Source: Pseudomonadota bacterium
Lineage (GTDB): Bacteria; Pseudomonadota; Gammaproteobacteria; Burkholderiales; Burkholderiaceae_C
Assembly: GCA_019351955.1 (NCBI GenBank)
Contig: JABBOE010000005.1
Span: 1-58,718 of the forward strand
Direction of reading: 5' to 3'
DNA: 58,718 nucleotides
The position numbers were made by a program, and so were the translations under genes. The notes under the pieces were generated by a model, which was not told the DNA's origin, made no database searches, and worked only from the letters and a program-made list of their open reading frames with translations. Below, one piece after another: positions 1-11,768 of this stretch; within the stretch, counting starts at the first letter, position 1; every line of letters begins with the position of its first letter.

Positions 1-55
1 CGACACCTCTGTGCGCGCACGTCTCGACTCCATGCGCGTCGCCCTCACAGCGTAA
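1..55 (+). CDS. atpH: ATP synthase F1 subunit delta, C-terminal end (partial)
   Basis: Only the last 17 codons lie in the window, ending in TAA at 53-55. The reading frame gives a tail of the form DTSVRARLDSMRVALTA, which matches the usual end of the betaproteobacterial delta subunit of the F1 stalk. It sits 35 bp upstream of atpA, the standard position in the atpBEFHAGDC operon. The call rests on this short tail and on synteny. Confidence 0.75.
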   Translation, partial: DTSVRARLDSMRVALTA

Positions 56-90
56 GCAGCACTTAACGCCCAAGTATCCCGAGGCTATCC

Positions 91-1647
91 ATGCAACTCA
101 ATCCCGCAGAAATTTCCGAACTCATCAAAAGCCGCATTGAAGGCTTGGGTGCGACCGCCGACGTCAAGAACCAAGGGACCGTGGTGTCCGTGTCCGACGG
201 GATCGTGCGCGTGCATGGCCTGTCTGACGTGATGCAGGGCGAAATGCTTGAATTCCCTGCCAACAAGGATGGCCAACCCACCTACGGCCTGGCCCTCAAC
301 CTTGAGCGCGACTCGGTCGGCGCTGTGATCCTGGGTGAATATGGCCACATTTCCGAGGGCGGCACCGTCAAATGCACCGGTCAGATCCTCTCGGTACCCG
401 TGGGCCCTGAACTCATCGGCCGCGTCGTCAATACCCTGGGGGTGCCCATCGACGGCAAAGGCCCGGTGAATGCCAAGCTCACCGATGTGGTGGAAAAGGT
501 TGCCCCCGGCGTAATCTGGCGCAAGTCGGTATCGCAGCCTGTGCAAACCGGCATCAAGGCCATCGACGCCATGGTGCCCGTGGGCCGCGGTCAGCGCGAA
601 CTCATTATCGGCGACCGGCAAACCGGCAAGACAGCCGTCGCCGTGGATTCGATCATCAGCCAGAAGGGCAAGGATCTGATCTGTATTTACGTGGCCGTGG
701 GCCAGAAGGCGTCCACCGTGGCCAATGTGGTGCGCAAGTTGCAGGAATTCGGCGCCATGGATTACACCATTGTTGTCGCCGCCACCGCTTCCGACTCTGC
801 CGCCATGCAATACCTGGCTCCCTATGCGGGTTGCACGATGGGCGAATATTTCCGCGATCGCGGTCAGGATGCCCTGGTGATCTATGACGATCTGACCAAG
901 CAGGCCTGGGCCTACCGCCAGATTTCCCTGCTGTTGCGCCGCCCGCCGGGCCGTGAAGCCTATCCTGGCGACGTGTTCTACCTGCACAGCCGCCTGCTTG
1001 AGCGCGCAGCCCGGGTCAACGAGGAGTATGTCGAGAAGTTCACCAACGGCGCGGTCAAAGGAAAGACTGGGTCGCTCACGGCGTTGCCGATCATCGAAAC
1101 GCAAGCCGGTGACGTCTCCGCCTTCGTGCCGACCAACGTGATCTCGATCACCGACGGCCAGATTTTCCTGGAAACAGACCTATTCAATGCTGGCGTACGG
1201 CCTGCCATCAACGCGGGCGTATCGGTGTCACGCGTGGGTGGCGCCGCACAGACCAAGGTCATCAAGAAACTCTCCGGTGGCATCCGGACCGATTTGGCGC
1301 AATACCGCGAACTTGCCGCGTTTGCCCAATTTGCCTCGGACCTGGACGATGCCACTCGCCGCCAGCTCGAGCGTGGGCGCCGCGTCGTGGAATTGCTCAA
1401 GCAACCCCAGTACCAGCCTGTGCAGGTATGGCAGCTCGCCGCGTCGCTGTACGCGGTCAACAACGGCTACCTGGATGACATTGACGTCAAGCAGCTTCTG
1501 GGTTTCGAAAAGGGCCTCCATGACCACCTGCAGTCGAAGCATGCTGCGCTCGTGGAGAGCATCGAAGCGAAGAAGGATCTGGTCAAGGATGACGAGGCAA
1601 CCCTGAAGGAGGCAATCGCCGAATTCAAGAAGAGCGGTGCGTACTGA
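91..1647 (+). CDS. atpA: ATP synthase F1 subunit alpha
   Basis: This is the regulatory nucleotide-binding subunit of the F1 head, on the cytoplasmic face of the inner membrane. The 518-residue length is normal for the family. The Walker A motif GDRQTGKT is at about residues 174-181, and the alpha-subunit signature [14 protein letters not shown] is near residue 375. A GAGG Shine-Dalgarno sequence lies about 7 bp before the ATG. The gene follows atpH by 35 bp and precedes atpG by 117 bp, so it is part of the atp operon. Nothing in it is unusual. Confidence 0.98.
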   Translation: MQLNPAEISELIKSRIEGLGATADVKNQGTVVSVSDGIVRVHGLSDVMQGEMLEFPANKDGQPTYGLALNLERDSVGAVILGEYGHISEGGTVKCTGQILSVPVGPELIGRVVNTLGVPIDGKGPVNAKLTDVVEKVAPGVIWRKSVSQPVQTGIKAIDAMVPVGRGQRELIIGDRQTGKTAVAVDSIISQKGKDLICIYVAVGQKASTVANVVRKLQEFGAMDYTIVVAATASDSAAMQYLAPYAGCTMGEYFRDRGQDALVIYDDLTKQAWAYRQISLLLRRPPGREAYPGDVFYLHSRLLERAARVNEEYVEKFTNGAVKGKTGSLTALPIIETQAGDVSAFVPTNVISITDGQIFLETDLFNAGVRPAINAGVSVSRVGGAAQTKVIKKLSGGIRTDLAQYRELAAFAQFASDLDDATRRQLERGRRVVELLKQPQYQPVQVWQLAASLYAVNNGYLDDIDVKQLLGFEKGLHDHLQSKHAALVESIEAKKDLVKDDEATLKEAIAEFKKSGAY

Positions 1648-1764
1648 GCCATTCCACCTTCATACCAATCGGTCGATGCTCGCCAGGCCCCCGCATCCAC
1701 CCTGCCAACGCACGCGTGAGCAGGATGACTGCTTGGGCGGCAGGTGCGCCTTAGGAGATCCAGC

Positions 1765-4106
<2,342 letters not shown>

Positions 4107-4168
4107 TCGTCCCAGCATGCGCCCGCCTCGCGGCAGGCTCTGCGCAGCAGCAGGCACCCGGAGTCATC

Positions 4169-4597
4169 ATGAACACTTTTCAAATTGACGTGGTCAGCGC
4201 GGAAGAGCTGATCTATTCCGGGCAGGCCCGGTTCGTCGCCCTGCCCGGGGAGTCGGGTGAGCTCGGCATTTTGGCCGGCCACACCCCGCTGATCACCCGC
4301 ATCAAGCCAGGCGCCGTGCGCATCGAGCGTGCCGATGGCAACAAGACGGAAGACGAGTTTGTGTTCGTCGCTGGCGGCATACTTGAAGTGCAGCCCAAGC
4401 ATGTCACGGTACTGGCCGACACCGCCATCCGCGGCAAGGACCTGGACGAGGCCAAGGCCCAGGAGGCGCTGAAATTGGCGCAGGAGAACCGGGCCCATGC
4501 CAAGGAAAAGCAGGACATTGCAGTGGTTGAGGGTGAACTCGCGATGTTGGCAGCACAGCTCGCGGCCATACGCAAGCTGCGCAACCGCCAGCACTGA
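4169..4597 (+). CDS. atpC: ATP synthase F1 subunit epsilon
   Basis: This small stalk subunit couples F1 to the c-ring and can inhibit ATP hydrolysis. It has 142 residues: an N-terminal beta-sandwich ([37 protein letters not shown]) and a C-terminal helical hairpin rich in Ala, Glu and Lys. CCCGGAG lies shortly before the ATG. It is the last gene of the atp operon and is followed within 40 bp by an intrinsic terminator. Confidence 0.96.
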   Translation: MNTFQIDVVSAEELIYSGQARFVALPGESGELGILAGHTPLITRIKPGAVRIERADGNKTEDEFVFVAGGILEVQPKHVTVLADTAIRGKDLDEAKAQEALKLAQENRAHAKEKQDIAVVEGELAMLAAQLAAIRKLRNRQH

Positions 4598-4633
4598 AAT
4601 GCCTTGGGGGCCGGCGTACGCCGGCCGAGCGTG

Positions 4634-4662
4634 AAGCCCGCACACTTGCGGGCTTTTTCTTC
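4634..4662 (+). terminator. Rho-independent terminator of the atp operon
   Basis: A perfect 9-bp stem (AAGCCCGCA at 4634-4642, TGCGGGCTT at 4647-4655) closes a 4-nt loop and runs into TTTTTCTTCTT. A 16-bp palindrome, GCCGGCGTACGCCGGC at 4610-4625, lies just upstream and could form a second hairpin. The position right after atpC fits operon termination. Confidence 0.85.
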
Positions 4663-5182
4663 TTGCGCGCCAGCCGCCCAAGGGTGCGCCTGGAGAACGG
4701 CTGTGATACGCCTCGCATGCCTCACGGCACGAGGCCAACAAGCACCCGCATGCGGAGGGTTGGGGGCCGCTTTCTCATGCACGCCTCTCCTCATCCGCTG
4801 GGCATTCGCCGTCCGCTTGCACGGCCCTCGCCCCTCTCTAGAGAGGACCCACCACCTCATTGCGCATCCAGCCACTTGGCGGCCTTGGCCCGGCACGCCA
4901 TCGCCCGGGGGCAATTTTTGGCCCGTTGAAACTGCAGGACAGGCATGCGGGCCTTCAAGATGGTCCATAGCCATGGCGCTTGCCACCAGCGTTCGATGCA
5001 CCCTAGAGTGCTCCATGCCCTCTGTTGGCAACTGCACGAACAGAGGGCAAGCTGTTGCAGCAGCAATCATGCGCGCCAAACAATTTGCATTGCGCTGCGC
5101 CTGGCATCGTGCACTCTGCCGCGCGGCTGTGTAGGATAAACGCACGTGACCATCCCGCGGCCCCGATCCGACGCATGCACCG
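4663..5182. other. Intergenic region between the atp operon and rlpA
   Basis: About 520 bp without a convincing gene. Open frames run through it on both strands, but none has a good ribosome site or a recognisable protein. The last 50 bp, with TAGGATAAA near 5132-5140, probably hold the rlpA promoter, but no -35 element is clear. I see no tRNA-like fold. Confidence 0.5.
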
Positions 5183-6331
5183 ATGAGCGCCACCCCGAGA
5201 GCCCTTGATGCCGTGCCAAAGCGTGCCAATAGGGCGCATCCGGGGCTATGGCTATCCCTTTTGCTCGCCTCGCTGCTCGCCGGGTGCGCCGGCGTCCCGA
5301 TGTCGTCCGAGCATGCCGGGAGCCGTGGGGTAGTCAACGCAGATACCAACTGCTATGCGCCTCAGCCCAATTTGCGCGCGGCCTATAACCGCACGTATAC
5401 GGTGCTGGGGCGCACCTATACCCCCTTGCGAAGCGCCGAAGGCTATGAGGCCGATGGCACGGCGTCCTGGTATGGCTGGGAATCCGGCTCCAGGACCGCG
5501 ATGGGGACGGCCTTCAGCCCGCGCGCGTTTACCGCCGCGAGCCGCATCCTCCCACTTCCGAGCTGTGTGCAGGTGACCAACCTGAACAATGGCCGCAGCG
5601 CCTTGGTGCTCGTCAATGACCGCGGCCCGTTCGTGGACAGTCGCATCATGGATCTGTCCTACGCAGCCGCCAAGGCCCTTGGCGTGGCAAGCACGGGAAC
5701 CGCCCCTGTGCGCATCGTGGCGTTTCAAGGTGATATGGCCGCTCGAACGCCGTCGCCAGCTGAAGACGCACCCGTTACGCGAACTCGCCCTGAGCCCCTT
5801 TTTGCCGGCGCGACGCCCACCGTGAGCGCCGGGCCACCCCAACATCCGTCTGCCTCACAAGCATTGTTACAGCAGGCGGCCCTGCCGACGGCGCAGGTGC
5901 AAGCAGTGCAAAGCCCTGGCATCACGGTGCAGGCGCTCGCTCCATTGCAGCCAAGCGATTCCACTGGTGAATCGGCAGACACCCCGCCACCTGGATCCGC
6001 TGCAGCTCAGCCTCTCACGTCTGGCGCCGCTCAGGATGAGCTTTCCGGGTCCGAGGCACTGCACGTGCAGGCGCCGGGTCGGTCGACGGCACTCCCCTTG
6101 CAGAGCTACGTGCAAACCGGCGCTTTCACCGTCGAACAAAACGCCATAGACGAGCGCGCCCGCCTGCAGACGGCCGGCATCGGGCCGGTACAAATCGTGC
6201 CCGGCCTCCTCCATGGACAAAGCTATTACCGCGTGCAGATTGGTCCGCTGTCTGCGGCAGCGCCACCCACAGCGCTGGAGCAAAAGCTCCAGACGCTGGG
6301 TTTTACGTCCTACTCGATCGTCCAGGACTGA
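5183..6331 (+). CDS. rlpA: RlpA-like lipoprotein (double-psi beta-barrel plus SPOR)
   Basis: A septal cell-wall lipoprotein of 382 residues. It has a lipoprotein signal (LLASLLAGC, Cys35), a double-psi beta-barrel at about residues 90-172 (GTASWYG to NDRGPF), a low-complexity Pro/Ala/Ser linker, and a C-terminal SPOR domain (about 308-382) that binds denuded septal peptidoglycan. RlpA enzymes such as that of Pseudomonas are lytic transglycosylases that use Glu, His and Asp. Here the Asp of NDRGPF is kept (Asp146), but TAASRILP replaces the usual TAAHRTLP and Thr109 stands where Glu is expected. Enzymatic activity is therefore doubtful and the protein may only bind glycan. It appears monocistronic. 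Confidence 0.9.
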   Translation: MSATPRALDAVPKRANRAHPGLWLSLLLASLLAGCAGVPMSSEHAGSRGVVNADTNCYAPQPNLRAAYNRTYTVLGRTYTPLRSAEGYEADGTASWYGWESGSRTAMGTAFSPRAFTAASRILPLPSCVQVTNLNNGRSALVLVNDRGPFVDSRIMDLSYAAAKALGVASTGTAPVRIVAFQGDMAARTPSPAEDAPVTRTRPEPLFAGATPTVSAGPPQHPSASQALLQQAALPTAQVQAVQSPGITVQALAPLQPSDSTGESADTPPPGSAAAQPLTSGAAQDELSGSEALHVQAPGRSTALPLQSYVQTGAFTVEQNAIDERARLQTAGIGPVQIVPGLLHGQSYYRVQIGPLSAAAPPTALEQKLQTLGFTSYSIVQD

Positions 6332-6450
6332 ACTGTTCCACCGCAAAACAAGGCGTTGCGTGGCAGCGTCCCTCGTCATCGGAGGCGCTCGCCGCCGGGT
6401 GCGCGGACACGGGACGAACCGTCCTGATGAGTCGCTGCGCTTTCCCCGGA

Positions 6451-6816
6451 TTACTTCTTATTGCTGAGGCATTCCTTCATAAACTTCTTGCGCGCCTCCC
6501 CTTTGAGGGCTTTGGTCTTGGCATCCGCATTGCAAGTCACCATCTTTTCCTGCTGCGCGGTCAGCTTCTTGCCCTCATGGGCAGCGGGCATCGCCTTCTT
6601 CTCTGCCGCTGTGGGCTTCGCGGGTTCAGCGACCTTCGCGCTCAGGCACTCCTTCATGAATTTCTTGCGCTCCTCGCCCTTGAGACCCTTGGCCTTGGCG
6701 TCTGCGTTGCACTGGGTCATTTTGTTGGTTTGCGTGGTCGCAGCCTGGGCCGTAGCCAGGCTGGGCAGGGTGATCGCGGCGAAGGACAGGCCGATGGCGA
6801 TGATGAGTTTTTTCAT
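6451..6816 (-). CDS. psiF: PsiF-repeat secreted protein
   Basis: A 121-residue exported protein with a signal peptide (MKKLIIAIGLSFAAITLPSL, cleavage near ATAQA) followed by two PsiF repeats, each of the form MxxCNADAK-KGLKGEERKKFMKECL, joined by a Lys/Ala/Pro-rich linker. PsiF was named in E. coli as phosphate-starvation inducible; its biochemical role is unknown. The start is set by GGAG 8-11 bp upstream on the minus strand. It faces rlpA and is divergent from argS. The two repeats each carry a conserved pair of cysteines, consistent with disulfides in the periplasm. Confidence 0.88.
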   Translation of the reverse strand: MKKLIIAIGLSFAAITLPSLATAQAATTQTNKMTQCNADAKAKGLKGEERKKFMKECLSAKVAEPAKPTAAEKKAMPAAHEGKKLTAQQEKMVTCNADAKTKALKGEARKKFMKECLSNKK

Positions 6817-6926
6817 ATTCAGACTCCGAGCAAGGGTTGGAACGAGGGAAACGAAGCGAAGCAGCTGGTTGATGGCAAGTTCAACCGCACCCTGATGCGC
6901 GAGGGTTTGGTTCCACGCCAATCGGA

Positions 6927-6957
6927 TTGTGCCAAATGCGGCCCGTCGCCCTAAAAT
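6927..6957 (+). promoter_or_regulatory. Possible argS promoter
   Basis: A TAAAAT -10-like hexamer at 6952-6957 sits 30 bp before argS, with TTGTGC at 6927-6932 (19-bp spacing) or GTGCCA at 6929-6934 (17-bp spacing) as a poor -35. The position between divergent psiF and argS is right, but the match is weak. Confidence 0.3.
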
Positions 6958-6987
6958 GCGTCGATTTGCATTGCCACAGTGCCCATA

Positions 6988-8730
6988 ATGCTTGAATATA
7001 TATCCCGGTTGACACGCACGCTCTCGACCGCTGCTGCGAAGCTTCACGCGCAAGCGCCTGCCGCAGTTCTGGAGCGGCCCAAATCTGCAGGGCATGGCGA
7101 CTATTCTTGCACCTTGGCGATGCAACTTGCGCGCACGCTCAAGCGCAATCCGCGCGAGATCGCGCAGCACTTGATTGACTCCGTCGAGGCTGACAGTGAG
7201 TTGGTCCGCGGACTGGAACACATCGAGCTGGCTGGTGCGGGGTTCATCAACTTCACACTCGCGCCGGGCGTCAAGCAGGGGATGGTTCTGCAGGTCAATC
7301 GCAGCGGTTCACAGTTCGGCCGCCTGCCGCGGGACCCGGCCCGCCCAGTGCTCGTGGAGTTCGTTTCTGCCAATCCCACGGGGCCGCTTCACGTCGGACA
7401 CGGGCGCCAAGGCGCGCTCGGCGACACCATCGCCGGGCTGCTTGCGACCCAGGGTTGGGCCGTGACCCGTGAGTTCTATTACAACGACGCAGGCGTGCAG
7501 ATCTACAACCTCGCACTGTCCGTGCAGGCCCGCGCGCGCGGATTGGCACCGACCGACGCAGCCTGGCCAGAAGCCGCCTACAAAGGCGATTACATCGCCG
7601 AAATCGCGCGCGACTACCTCGCGCGCGCCACCGTCAAGGCTGTTGATGGCCAGGCCGTGCAGGGCGCCGGGAATGTCGAGGACCTCGAGGCAATTCGCCG
7701 CTTCGCCGTGACCTGCCTTCGCCGCGAACAGGACATTGACCTGAAGACCTTCGGCGTCGCCTTCGACAATTACTACCTTGAGTCCAGCCTGTACGCGGAG
7801 GGCCGCGTGGACCGCACGGTTCAAGCCCTCATCGCCTCCGGCCACACCTATGAATACGATGGCGCGTTGTGGCTGCGGACCACCGACTTCGGGGACGACA
7901 AGGACCGGGTGATGCGCAAGTCCGACGGCAGCTATACCTATTTCGTGCCCGACGTGGCTTATCACCTAGTCAAGTGGGAACGCGGTTTTCGCCGGGCCAT
8001 CAACATCCAGGGCTCGGACCACCATGGCACGGTAGCCCGCGTACGCGCTGGCCTACAGGCGGCGAATCCGACAATCCCGAAAGACTTCCCCGACTACGTG
8101 CTGCACAAGATGGTGACAGTCATGCGCGGCGGTCAGGAGGTCAAGATCTCAAAGCGCGCCGGCAGTTACGTCACGGTTCGCGACCTGATCGAATGGTCCG
8201 GCGGCGTGCGCGACGATATGACGCCGGACGAACGAGACACCGCCTTGCAGCGCGGACGCGATGCCGTACGCTTTTTCCTGGTTTCGCGCAAGGCGGACAC
8301 CGAGTTTGTCTTTGACGTGGACCTTGCACTCGCGCAAAACGACGAAAACCCCGTGTACTACGTCCAATATGCTCATGCACGCATCTGCTCGGTGCTGGCC
8401 CAATGGGCCGAGCGCGACGGCGGCAGCGAGGCAGAGTTGCTTGACACAGATCTTTCGGCCCTCACGAACCCGCGTGAGTTAGACCTGATGATGCAGTTGG
8501 CCGCCTATCCCGAGATGTTGCATCAAGCAGCGCTTGACCTCACCCCGCACGACGTGGCCTTCTATCTTCGTCACATGGCCGGGAGCTTGCATGCGTACTA
8601 CAACGCCGAGCGCGTCCTGGTGGATGACGTGCCCCTCAAGCGCGCCCGCCTGGCACTACTGCTGGCCGTGCGCCACGTGTTGCACAATGCGCTCAATGTA
8701 TTGGGCGTAAGCAGCCCGCAACGCATGTGA
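6988..8730 (+). CDS. argS: Arginyl-tRNA synthetase
   Basis: A class I aminoacyl-tRNA synthetase that charges tRNA-Arg in the cytoplasm. It has 580 residues. The N-terminal Add-1 domain is followed by the HIGH-type motif HVGH at about 135-138 (in [10 protein letters not shown]), a KMSKS-like KISKRAG, and a C-terminal DALR anticodon-binding domain ending in [11 protein letters not shown]. The ATG at 6988 is preferred; a GTG 9 bp upstream is possible. It is followed 72 bp later by a SPOR-domain gene and then dsbA, an order often seen in Burkholderiales. Confidence 0.97.
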   Translation: MLEYISRLTRTLSTAAAKLHAQAPAAVLERPKSAGHGDYSCTLAMQLARTLKRNPREIAQHLIDSVEADSELVRGLEHIELAGAGFINFTLAPGVKQGMVLQVNRSGSQFGRLPRDPARPVLVEFVSANPTGPLHVGHGRQGALGDTIAGLLATQGWAVTREFYYNDAGVQIYNLALSVQARARGLAPTDAAWPEAAYKGDYIAEIARDYLARATVKAVDGQAVQGAGNVEDLEAIRRFAVTCLRREQDIDLKTFGVAFDNYYLESSLYAEGRVDRTVQALIASGHTYEYDGALWLRTTDFGDDKDRVMRKSDGSYTYFVPDVAYHLVKWERGFRRAINIQGSDHHGTVARVRAGLQAANPTIPKDFPDYVLHKMVTVMRGGQEVKISKRAGSYVTVRDLIEWSGGVRDDMTPDERDTALQRGRDAVRFFLVSRKADTEFVFDVDLALAQNDENPVYYVQYAHARICSVLAQWAERDGGSEAELLDTDLSALTNPRELDLMMQLAAYPEMLHQAALDLTPHDVAFYLRHMAGSLHAYYNAERVLVDDVPLKRARLALLLAVRHVLHNALNVLGVSSPQRM

Positions 8731-8802
8731 GCCACACCGGCGAGCCAACCCGCGTCGGCGCGCTCAGCGCCTGATTTCCGACACCCACCTCCCTCCTACG
8801 CC

Positions 8803-9450
8803 ATGTTCCATCCAGCACCAACGCCCCGTTGGCACACAAGCACCCAGCGCGGAGGCACCCTGATCGGGCTGATCGTCGGTCTGGTGCTCGGCTTGGCCAT
8901 TGCACTGGTCACAGCCATGTACATCACCAAGGCACCGCTCCCGTTCATGAACCGATTCCAGGAACGGCCCACAGGCGCTGCCTCAGGCGCCGCGAACTGG
9001 AATCCGAACCAGGGGCTGGCTGGCGGAGGCGCACCGGCCCCTGTGGCGGGGGGATCGGCGCCCGGTCCTGTGAGCAGCGCTCCACTCTCGCCCAAGGCAA
9101 TCGAATCGCTTGGCCGGCCACAGTCCGGCGTTGTGCAGTCCGGCAATCCGGTTTCGTCAACTGGTGCAGGCACGACCAGCACACCCCCTTCTGCGGTGCC
9201 GGGCACTGCCGGCAGCCTCCAATACATCCTGCAAATTGGCGCGTACAGCAACCGCAATGACGCGGAGAGCCAGCGAGCGAAGGTTGCTTTCACGGGGTTG
9301 GAGGCTCATCTCGATGAGCGTGTCGTGGGCGGACGCACGTTGTACCGCGTGCGCGTGGGCCCCTATGCCACTGGCGAACAAGCGGACAAGGCGCAGAAAC
9401 TTCTGAATGACAACGGAATCGAATCTGCAGTCGTTAAGGTCTCAAAGTAA
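8803..9450 (+). CDS. FtsN-like SPOR-domain membrane protein
   Basis: A 215-residue single-pass inner-membrane protein: short cytoplasmic N-terminus, one transmembrane helix at about 20-43 (LIGLIVGLVLGLAIALVTAM), a Pro/Gly/Ala/Ser-rich periplasmic linker, and a C-terminal SPOR domain at about 139-213 with repeats of the YILQIGAYSN and YRVRVGPYAT type. This architecture matches FtsN-like division proteins that sense septal glycan strands. It lies between argS and dsbA. The exact FtsN role is inferred from architecture and synteny, so no symbol is given. Confidence 0.88.
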   Translation: MFHPAPTPRWHTSTQRGGTLIGLIVGLVLGLAIALVTAMYITKAPLPFMNRFQERPTGAASGAANWNPNQGLAGGGAPAPVAGGSAPGPVSSAPLSPKAIESLGRPQSGVVQSGNPVSSTGAGTTSTPPSAVPGTAGSLQYILQIGAYSNRNDAESQRAKVAFTGLEAHLDERVVGGRTLYRVRVGPYATGEQADKAQKLLNDNGIESAVVKVSK

Positions 9451-9517
9451 AGTCCCGGGGCTGCCGTTTGGTCCTTGCCCCGCTCCAAGCTCTCAACCCG
9501 TTTCGAAAGGAAGCACC

Positions 9518-10174
9518 ATGGTTCGCTGGTTCGCTCGCATCGCGGCATTGCTCTTGTTTGGTTTCAGTGTCGGGGCGAGCGCCGCGAATGCGCCGTTCAA
9601 GGAAGGGCTCGGGTTCGATAAGCTCACGGTCACGCAACCCGTGAGCCCGGCGGGCAAAGTCGTCGTGACTGAGTTCTTCTGGTACAACTGCCCACACTGT
9701 TTCGAATTCGAACCCCTGCTTGAAGCCTGGGTCAAGAAACTGCCAGCCGACGTGGTGTTCGAGCGCGTGCCGGTGGCCTTCGCGCCGCAGTTCGTTCCTC
9801 AGCAGAGGCTGTACTACGCACTCAAAGCACTGGGCAAGGTGGATGCGCTGCAGGGTGCGGTGTTCAACGCGATCCACGTGCAGCACGTTGCGCTTATGAA
9901 CCCCGAACAAATGGCTAACTGGTTGCAGACCAAAGGTGTTCCAAAGCAGCAGTTCATGAACGCCTACAACTCGTTCGGTGTGCAAATGGAAGCCAAGCGC
10001 GCCACGCAGATGGTGACGGATTACCAGATCCAGGGCGTGCCGACCATGGCGGTGCAGGGCATGTACACGACTTCCGCCTCCATGCCCCAAACCCCCACAA
10101 ACGAGAAGGTCCTCCAAGCGGTGGATTACCTCATCGAGCAGGTTCACCAAGGCATGACGACGTCTGCCAAGTAA
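9518..10174 (+). CDS. dsbA: Thiol:disulfide interchange protein DsbA
   Basis: A periplasmic oxidase that introduces disulfides into exported proteins. It has 218 residues, with a Sec signal peptide (cleavage after GASA near residue 22), the active-site CPHC at 58-61 inside FFWYNCPHCFEFE, and the cis-Pro loop GVPTMAV. The start at 9518 is set by GAAAGGAAG 5-13 bp upstream. CPHC is the same dipeptide as in E. coli DsbA, which suggests a strongly oxidising enzyme. Exported proteins in this window with paired cysteines (PsiF) are possible clients, but that is inference. Confidence 0.96.
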   Translation: MVRWFARIAALLLFGFSVGASAANAPFKEGLGFDKLTVTQPVSPAGKVVVTEFFWYNCPHCFEFEPLLEAWVKKLPADVVFERVPVAFAPQFVPQQRLYYALKALGKVDALQGAVFNAIHVQHVALMNPEQMANWLQTKGVPKQQFMNAYNSFGVQMEAKRATQMVTDYQIQGVPTMAVQGMYTTSASMPQTPTNEKVLQAVDYLIEQVHQGMTTSAK

Positions 10175-10313
10175 CCGCGGAACCCGGCTTTACCGCTGAC
10201 GCCAAAGCCTGCGCGGGGCAGGTCTGCATCATGCCTTGGCCTGCACGGCTGATGCGGCAGCGCGTCAGCACACGACACCGGCAGGGCTGGCACAGATGCC
10301 TACAATGCAAGGC

Positions 10314-10961
10314 ATGAAAGCAAACTTCATGCCCATGCTTCGCCCCGCAGCTCTGCTGCTCTTGAGTCTGCTCGTGTGCGTGCCCGGCGGCGTGCGTGCA
10401 CAGGCGCTTGCGACTGACCAATCGCAGCCTGTGCACGTTGAAGCGGATGCGATGCAGTACAACGACGTGAAGCAGACCAGCGTGTTCACTGGAAACGTCG
10501 TGGTCACGAAGGGGTCGATGGTGATCCGCGCAGCCAAGGTCGAGGTGCGTCAGACGCCTGATGGGTACAGCGACGCCATCGCCTATGGAAGTCCGAGCAA
10601 GCTCGCCACCTATGAGCAAGCCATGGATGCCCAGGCTGGCGAGCCCACACCGGCCATCCACGGCCAGGCCGTCACGATCGACTACAACGGCAAGACAGAT
10701 GTCGTGACGTTCACCGGCCAAGCCTTGCTTGACCGCTTGCTCAATGGCAAGCTGAGCGATCGTGCCCAGGGGCAAGTCATTACCTACAACGGTCTGACTG
10801 ACGTCTTTGTCGTCGTCGGGGGCAAGGGCGGCGCCACACCGTCCAATCCGGATGGTCGTGTGCGGGTCATGCTCTCGCCGCGCCATACGCAGGCCCCAGC
10901 GGGGTCCTCGCAGGGTGCGCCTGCGCTCAAGCTATCACCGAAGCTGGGACCCCAGCCATGA
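10314..10961 (+). CDS. lptA: LPS transport periplasmic protein LptA
   Basis: The periplasmic bridge of the Lpt machine, which carries lipopolysaccharide from the inner membrane to LptDE. It has 215 residues: a signal peptide (LLLLSLLVCVPGGVRAQA) and an OstA/LptA beta-jellyroll fold (QPVHVEADAMQYND, SVFTGNVVVTKGSMVIRA, ATYEQ). The stop overlaps the lptB start as ATGA, so the two genes are translationally coupled. A TACAAT hexamer at 10301-10306 is only 8 bp before this ATG, so a slightly downstream start (10329 or 10335) is possible. lptC is not adjacent in this genome. Confidence 0.93.
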   Translation: MKANFMPMLRPAALLLLSLLVCVPGGVRAQALATDQSQPVHVEADAMQYNDVKQTSVFTGNVVVTKGSMVIRAAKVEVRQTPDGYSDAIAYGSPSKLATYEQAMDAQAGEPTPAIHGQAVTIDYNGKTDVVTFTGQALLDRLLNGKLSDRAQGQVITYNGLTDVFVVVGGKGGATPSNPDGRVRVMLSPRHTQAPAGSSQGAPALKLSPKLGPQP

Positions 10962-11755
10962 GCGCTGCCACATTCGAATCGAGGGAGGAGCTCGAGCAGA
11001 CGGATACTCAACCCGGAGGCCTGTTGAGCGTGCGGCGCCTACAAAAGCGCTACGGGGGGCGCACGGTGGTGCGCGACGTGAGCTTGGACGTGCGCGGCGG
11101 CGAGGTGGTTGGCCTGTTAGGGCCTAACGGCGCCGGCAAGACGACGTCTTTTTACATGATCGTCGGGCTTGTGCGCGCCGATGGCGGCGAAATACATCTG
11201 AACGGCCAAGACATTACGCACCAGCCGATGTATCGGCGCGCGCGCTTGGGATTGTCCTATCTGCCACAAGAGGCGTCGATCTTCCGGGGTTTGACGGCGT
11301 CCGAGAACGTGCGTGCGGTCCTGGAGCTACAGCGCGATGCCACCGGCCGGGCGCTGAAAAAAGCCCAAATCGATGCCCGACTCGGGCAGCTGCTGCGTGA
11401 GTTGCATGTCGAGCATCTCGCCGAAAGCCCCGCCCCCGCGCTGTCCGGTGGTGAACGGCGGCGGGTTGAGATCGCGCGCGCGCTGGCCACCAACCCGCAG
11501 TTCATCCTGCTCGACGAACCCTTCGCCGGCATCGACCCCATTGCCGTGATCGAGATCCAGCGCATTGTGCAGTTTCTCAAGTCGCGTGGTATCGGCGTGC
11601 TGATTACCGATCACAACGTGCGCGAGGCCCTGGGAATCTGCGACCACGCCTGCATCATCAGCGAAGGCAGTGTCCTGGCGCTGGGCAAACCGGAGGAAAT
11701 CGTCAACAACCCGGCCGTACGGAAGGTCTACCTTGGCGAGAGCTTCCGCCTTTGA
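10958..11755 (+). CDS. lptB: LPS export ABC transporter ATPase LptB
   Basis: The cytoplasmic ATPase that powers lipopolysaccharide extraction by LptFG. It has 265 residues: Walker A GPNGAGKT at about 55-62, Q-loop, signature LSGGERRRVEIARALA, and Walker B with D-loop LLDEPFAGIDP. The N-terminus carries about 20 extra polar residues compared with E. coli. The gene overlaps lptA by 4 bp and is followed 13 bp later by rpoN, the conserved lptA-lptB-rpoN arrangement of proteobacteria. Confidence 0.97.
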   Translation: MSAATFESREELEQTDTQPGGLLSVRRLQKRYGGRTVVRDVSLDVRGGEVVGLLGPNGAGKTTSFYMIVGLVRADGGEIHLNGQDITHQPMYRRARLGLSYLPQEASIFRGLTASENVRAVLELQRDATGRALKKAQIDARLGQLLRELHVEHLAESPAPALSGGERRRVEIARALATNPQFILLDEPFAGIDPIAVIEIQRIVQFLKSRGIGVLITDHNVREALGICDHACIISEGSVLALGKPEEIVNNPAVRKVYLGESFRL

Positions 11756-11768
11756 GCAGGGTCCGGCC

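Noticed and set aside
85-1104. Long minus-strand open frame inside atpA
   Set aside because: It is antisense to a canonical atpA, His/Gly-rich as expected from the complement of G+C-rich coding DNA, and has no family motif.
4663-5182. Possible genes on either strand between atpC and rlpA
   Set aside because: The open frames lack ribosome sites and family motifs; they look like chance frames in G+C-rich DNA.
10288-10302. Possible sigma-54 promoter before lptA (TGGCAC present)
   Set aside because: The required GC at the -12 position, 10 bp after the GG, is missing.
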